16,378 nt of DNA from positions 5,892 to 22,269 of the forward strand of contig DQHP01000128.1 in assembly GCA_003524435.1 (NCBI GenBank), written 5' to 3'. This DNA comes from Microbacterium sp. (lineage in GTDB: Bacteria; Actinomycetota; Actinomycetes; Actinomycetales; Microbacteriaceae). The position numbers and the translations under genes are program-made. Shown here piece by piece: positions 14,064 to 16,378 of this stretch; position 1 is the stretch's first letter; each line of letters opens with the position of its first letter. Under the pieces are notes generated by a model. It was not told the DNA's origin. It saw nothing but the letters and a program-made list of their open reading frames with translations, and did not search any database.

Positions 14064-14963
14064 TTATGGACTGAGACCTGCCACGATTCGGTCGGTGTTG
14101 ACGCGCATCATGTCGAGATAGGTGTCGCCGGGCTCGCCGAGAGGTGCGAGCGATTCGGTGATGAGTTCGACCACCGCGACGTCGCGGTCGGCTTCGTCTG
14201 CGAGCACCTGCACGAGGCGGTCGGGCTGCGATGATTCGGCGAAGATCGTGCGCACGCCTGCGGTATCGATGGCGTCGACGAGTTCCTGCAGATCCGCGGG
14301 ACTCGGCGCGGCGAGTGTCGTTCCGCCAGGAATCGCGGCACCCAAAAGCGTCACGTCGAACCTGCGTGCGAGGTAGCCGAACACATGATGGTTGGTCACG
14401 AGCGCCCGGTGCTCGACCGGGATCGCTGACAGGGCCTGTTCCATCTGCTCATCGAGCGCGACCAGCGTCTCTCGGTATTGCGCCGCAGAACTCAGCACAT
14501 CAGCGAGGTTGTCACCAGCCAGTTCGGCAAGAGTCGGTTCGAGCGCATCGACGACGAGGATCATCTGCGCAGGATCCGTCCAGAAGTGCGGGTCAGGCCC
14601 GGTGCTGGCGCCATATTCGAGCACGTCGATGTAGTCACCGGCCAACACCACGGGAACACCTTCTTCGGCCGCGGCCTCCACGTGCTGGGCAAGTCCTTCC
14701 TCGAGTCCAAGTCCGTTGGCGACGATGAGGTCAGCATCTCGCAAACCGGCAGCCTGCTGCGCTGAGAGTTCGAAGGAATGCGGGTCGGCACCTGGTGCCA
14801 TGAGCGTGACGACCTCGAGTTGATCACCGGCGATCTCAGAGACGACGTCGCCGAGGATGTTCGTCGTGACGTAGACGCGGGGGCGGTCAGCATCCGGGGC
14901 CGTACACCCGACGAGCCCGATGGCGACCGCTACCGCGATAACCCCCGCGATGAGGCGTTTCAT
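14064..14963 (-). CDS. aztC: Zinc ABC transporter solute-binding lipoprotein AztC
   Basis: A 299-residue cluster A-I metal receptor (ZnuA/TroA superfamily). The signal peptide ends in the lipobox LVGC (Cys20 lipidated). Expected metal ligands are His62 (ADPHSFEL), His126 (PDPHFWTD), His192 (TNHHVFGYLARRF) and Asp280 (GDTYLDMM). The long His-rich loop that ZnuA carries between its first two ligands is missing, which fits AztC rather than ZnuA. The start overlaps the stop of the upstream propeller-lipoprotein gene as ATGA, and aztD follows after 32 bp. Zinc is the likely ion, from the ligand set and the AztD partner. Manganese receptors of the same superfamily are the alternative. Confidence 0.9.
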   Translation of the reverse strand: MKRLIAGVIAVAVAIGLVGCTAPDADRPRVYVTTNILGDVVSEIAGDQLEVVTLMAPGADPHSFELSAQQAAGLRDADLIVANGLGLEEGLAQHVEAAAEEGVPVVLAGDYIDVLEYGASTGPDPHFWTDPAQMILVVDALEPTLAELAGDNLADVLSSAAQYRETLVALDEQMEQALSAIPVEHRALVTNHHVFGYLARRFDVTLLGAAIPGGTTLAAPSPADLQELVDAIDTAGVRTIFAESSQPDRLVQVLADEADRDVAVVELITESLAPLGEPGDTYLDMMRVNTDRIVAGLSP

Positions 14964-16156
14964 CGGCCCGTTCCCGCGAGGTGCAATGGTGACGTCGCCG
15001 CCTCGAACACGCGAGCGATCCGGGCATCATCGGCCGGGTCGATCTCCCACATCATGTTCTCTACCGGACCGTTCAGATACGCCCGGTGCTGGTCGACGAC
15101 GAGTTCCACCCGATCGGCGACGTCAGGATCAGCGAGCGATGCGGCCACTAGCGGTGCGGTCCGGGCGACGATCTCTCCACCCGCGAGCACCAGCACTGAG
15201 CCGTCTGCCGCGAGGGCGAGCACGCGCTCGGCCTCGTCATCTACCGCGGCGACTTGAATGATCTCTTCCCCGATGCTCTGGAAAGACCAGGTTCGGCCGC
15301 GGGTATCGAGCATCCACACGCCCTCGTCCCCGGCGAGCGCGGACACGCCAGGGCGTCCCCGTCGTGCCGCGAAATCCGTCGCTGTCGGCGCAGCGTGATC
15401 GGCAGGGTAAGAGATCTGCTCCCACTCATTCGGGTCACCGCCGACCGCGAGTGCTGCCCCATCGTCGCATCCGATGACGACTCCGACGACGGTGGTGATC
15501 GTTCCGACGGCATTCATGCAGGGAACGGTCTCCCCTGGCGCGCCATCTTGGGCGATGATACGCAGGGCGCCCCCGTCTGCAGCATCGGGCTCAGTAACGA
15601 CCGCGCCCTCTGCCAGGGGGACCAGGAGCCCCTCAGGCGAGGAGGCGGGGATCCGAAATTCCTCCACGATCTCGCCGTCCGCGAGCGCCAGCGTATCGAG
15701 CAGCACGGCTTCGTCATCAAAGTGGATTCCGGTGCCGGTCTCTCCTGGAACCACCGTCGCGACACCCGCGCCTTCAATGTCGCCGATCACGCGCGACGGC
15801 GCCTCGTAGTAGTGGAAGTGATCGATGTGACTCCACGTCCAGACGCCGCTGTCGATCACGGTCACTGATCCGCTCCTGATACCGAAGAGGTACCGCCCAT
15901 CCGTCACGAGGTCGTCGATCGGCTCGATCTCAGCCAGCACCGACGTTTCCTCATCGAGAAGGTCGAGGTGATGCACGGTTCCTGCCGCGTCGACCGTCGT
16001 CAGATGCAAGGCAGGTTCGGCGAGCTCGTGCGCGCCCTCGATCTCGCCGTGTCCCGTGCCCGTCGGGGCTTCGGGAGGCGGCTCTGCGCCGCCAGCAGCA
16101 CATCCCACCAGGGAGAGGAGAAGGATGCCGGACGTTCCGGCGGTGCGGAATCTCAT
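14960..16156 (-). CDS. Divergent AztD-like beta-propeller lipoprotein of the zinc operon
   Basis: A 398-residue lipoprotein (lipobox SLVGC, Cys19) with blade-like repeats. It appears to be a distant paralogue of the AztD two genes downstream. Length and layout match, and the pair Cys213/Cys230 with GCDDGAALAV mirrors FGCENGAIVF of AztD. The metal motifs differ: EAHHGVSV is replaced by SPEGLLVP and the CPGVHGE segment by CMNAVGT. It has its own His clusters at GHGEIEGAHELAEPALH (35-51), VHHLD (61-65) and SHIDHFHYY (109-117). The ATG at 16156 is chosen over an in-frame ATG 135 bp upstream because it overlaps the permease stop (ATGA), has GAAAGGA in front, and begins the signal peptide. The stop overlaps aztC. 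Its role is not established; a second zinc chaperone or a docking partner for AztC is possible. Confidence 0.75.
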   Translation of the reverse strand: MRFRTAGTSGILLLSLVGCAAGGAEPPPEAPTGTGHGEIEGAHELAEPALHLTTVDAAGTVHHLDLLDEETSVLAEIEPIDDLVTDGRYLFGIRSGSVTVIDSGVWTWSHIDHFHYYEAPSRVIGDIEGAGVATVVPGETGTGIHFDDEAVLLDTLALADGEIVEEFRIPASSPEGLLVPLAEGAVVTEPDAADGGALRIIAQDGAPGETVPCMNAVGTITTVVGVVIGCDDGAALAVGGDPNEWEQISYPADHAAPTATDFAARRGRPGVSALAGDEGVWMLDTRGRTWSFQSIGEEIIQVAAVDDEAERVLALAADGSVLVLAGGEIVARTAPLVAASLADPDVADRVELVVDQHRAYLNGPVENMMWEIDPADDARIARVFEAATSPLHLAGTGR

Positions 16157-16378
16157 GAGTTCCTTTCGGGGCGGATGCGAAAGCGTCTGAGGACGCGAGC
16201 AGAGACAAGATTGCGGAGCGCGGCTGATATTGCCGCGGCGAGGATGGCGACAAAAGCGATCGTGGCGCCCGCTGCTGTACCGGCATGCCACGAGATGAGC
16301 AGGCCGACGGCGACCGACGCGGTGCCGATGAGCGCGGCGAGCCCCATGGTCGAGCGGATGCGAGTTGCCCAGCGCCCT
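16153..16378 (-). CDS. aztB: Metal (zinc) ABC transporter permease, C-terminal part
   Basis: About 74 codons at the right edge, continuing beyond the window. The sequence (GRWATRIRSTMGLAALIGTA, then SVAVGLLISWHAGTAAGATI) matches the last two membrane segments of the ABC-3 metal permease family (ZnuB/MntB/AztB), including the conserved short loop before AGATIAFVAI and an Arg-rich cytoplasmic tail. The stop TGA overlaps the start of the propeller lipoprotein gene. Position in an operon with AztC and AztD supports AztB. The ATPase gene is presumably further upstream, outside the window. Confidence 0.82.
   Translation of the reverse strand, partial: GRWATRIRSTMGLAALIGTASVAVGLLISWHAGTAAGATIAFVAILAAAISAALRNLVSARVLRRFRIRPERNS

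Noticed and set aside
13342..14121. A 259-codon plus-strand open frame opposite aztD
   Set aside because: It has no recognisable domain and lies wholly over the AztD and AztC coding sequence.
14064..14963. Calling the metal receptor ZnuA
   Set aside because: It lacks the His-rich loop of ZnuA and sits with AztD-like proteins, which fits AztC better.
16157..16291. 45-residue extension of the divergent propeller lipoprotein
   Set aside because: It would put basic, cysteine-containing out-of-frame sequence before the signal peptide. The ATG at 16156 has a ribosome site and a 4-bp overlap with the permease gene.
1..16378. tRNA, rRNA, CRISPR, insertion sequence, prophage or toxin-antitoxin genes
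   Set aside because: No cloverleaf, regular repeat-spacer array, transposase, integrase or phage protein was seen on either strand. Every gap between genes is under about 165 bases.

Overview
The window is high-GC, gene-dense DNA with GTG and TTG starts, many 4-bp stop/start overlaps, and a marked excess of the hexamer GGATGC/GCATCC. Protein sequence types, actinobacterial-style lipoproteins and codon use point to an actinobacterium, most likely of the Microbacteriaceae (Microbacterium-like). That placement is an inference from sequence style, not a database match. There are 14 genes, two of them cut by the window edges. I saw no RNA gene, CRISPR array, insertion sequence or phage gene, and no gene-free stretch longer than about 165 bases.

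Layout. (1) Bases 1-1648, plus strand: the tail of an unknown gene, galE (UDP-glucose 4-epimerase) and a GNAT acetyltransferase, ending in an unusually long nested inverted repeat (1655-1737). (2) Bases 1760-6605, minus strand: a five-gene operon read from right to left, PotB-type permease, PotC-type permease, PotA-type ATPase, lipoprotein solute receptor, and an adenosine-deaminase-like hydrolase. The overlaps make this one translationally coupled unit: an importer plus the deaminase that probably acts on its cargo. A divergent LacI-family gene (6769-7716) sits upstream, and two matching operator-like sites lie in the shared 163-bp gap. (3) Bases 7750-11190, minus strand: a ROK/NagC-type repressor, a YdjC/ChbG-type carbohydrate deacetylase and a GPH (MelB-type) sugar:cation symporter. 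A type-B carboxylesterase (11305-12771) is divergent from the repressor, and two 13-bp operator-like palindromes lie between them. This looks like a small regulon for an acylated or N-acetylated sugar. (4) Bases 12841-16378, minus strand: a zinc-uptake operon of the Azt type, with the end of a permease (AztB), a divergent AztD-like propeller lipoprotein, the zinc-binding receptor AztC and a canonical AztD metallochaperone. A strong hairpin at 12797-12831 separates it from the convergent esterase.

How the genes work together. The window holds three transport systems with matching accessory proteins: purine-like or amine import with deamination, sugar symport with deacetylation, and zinc import with two propeller lipoproteins. 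The two most unusual arrangements are the Pot-type importer coupled to a deaminase, and the pair of AztD-like paralogues, one of which appears to have lost the histidines of the zinc-handling motifs.
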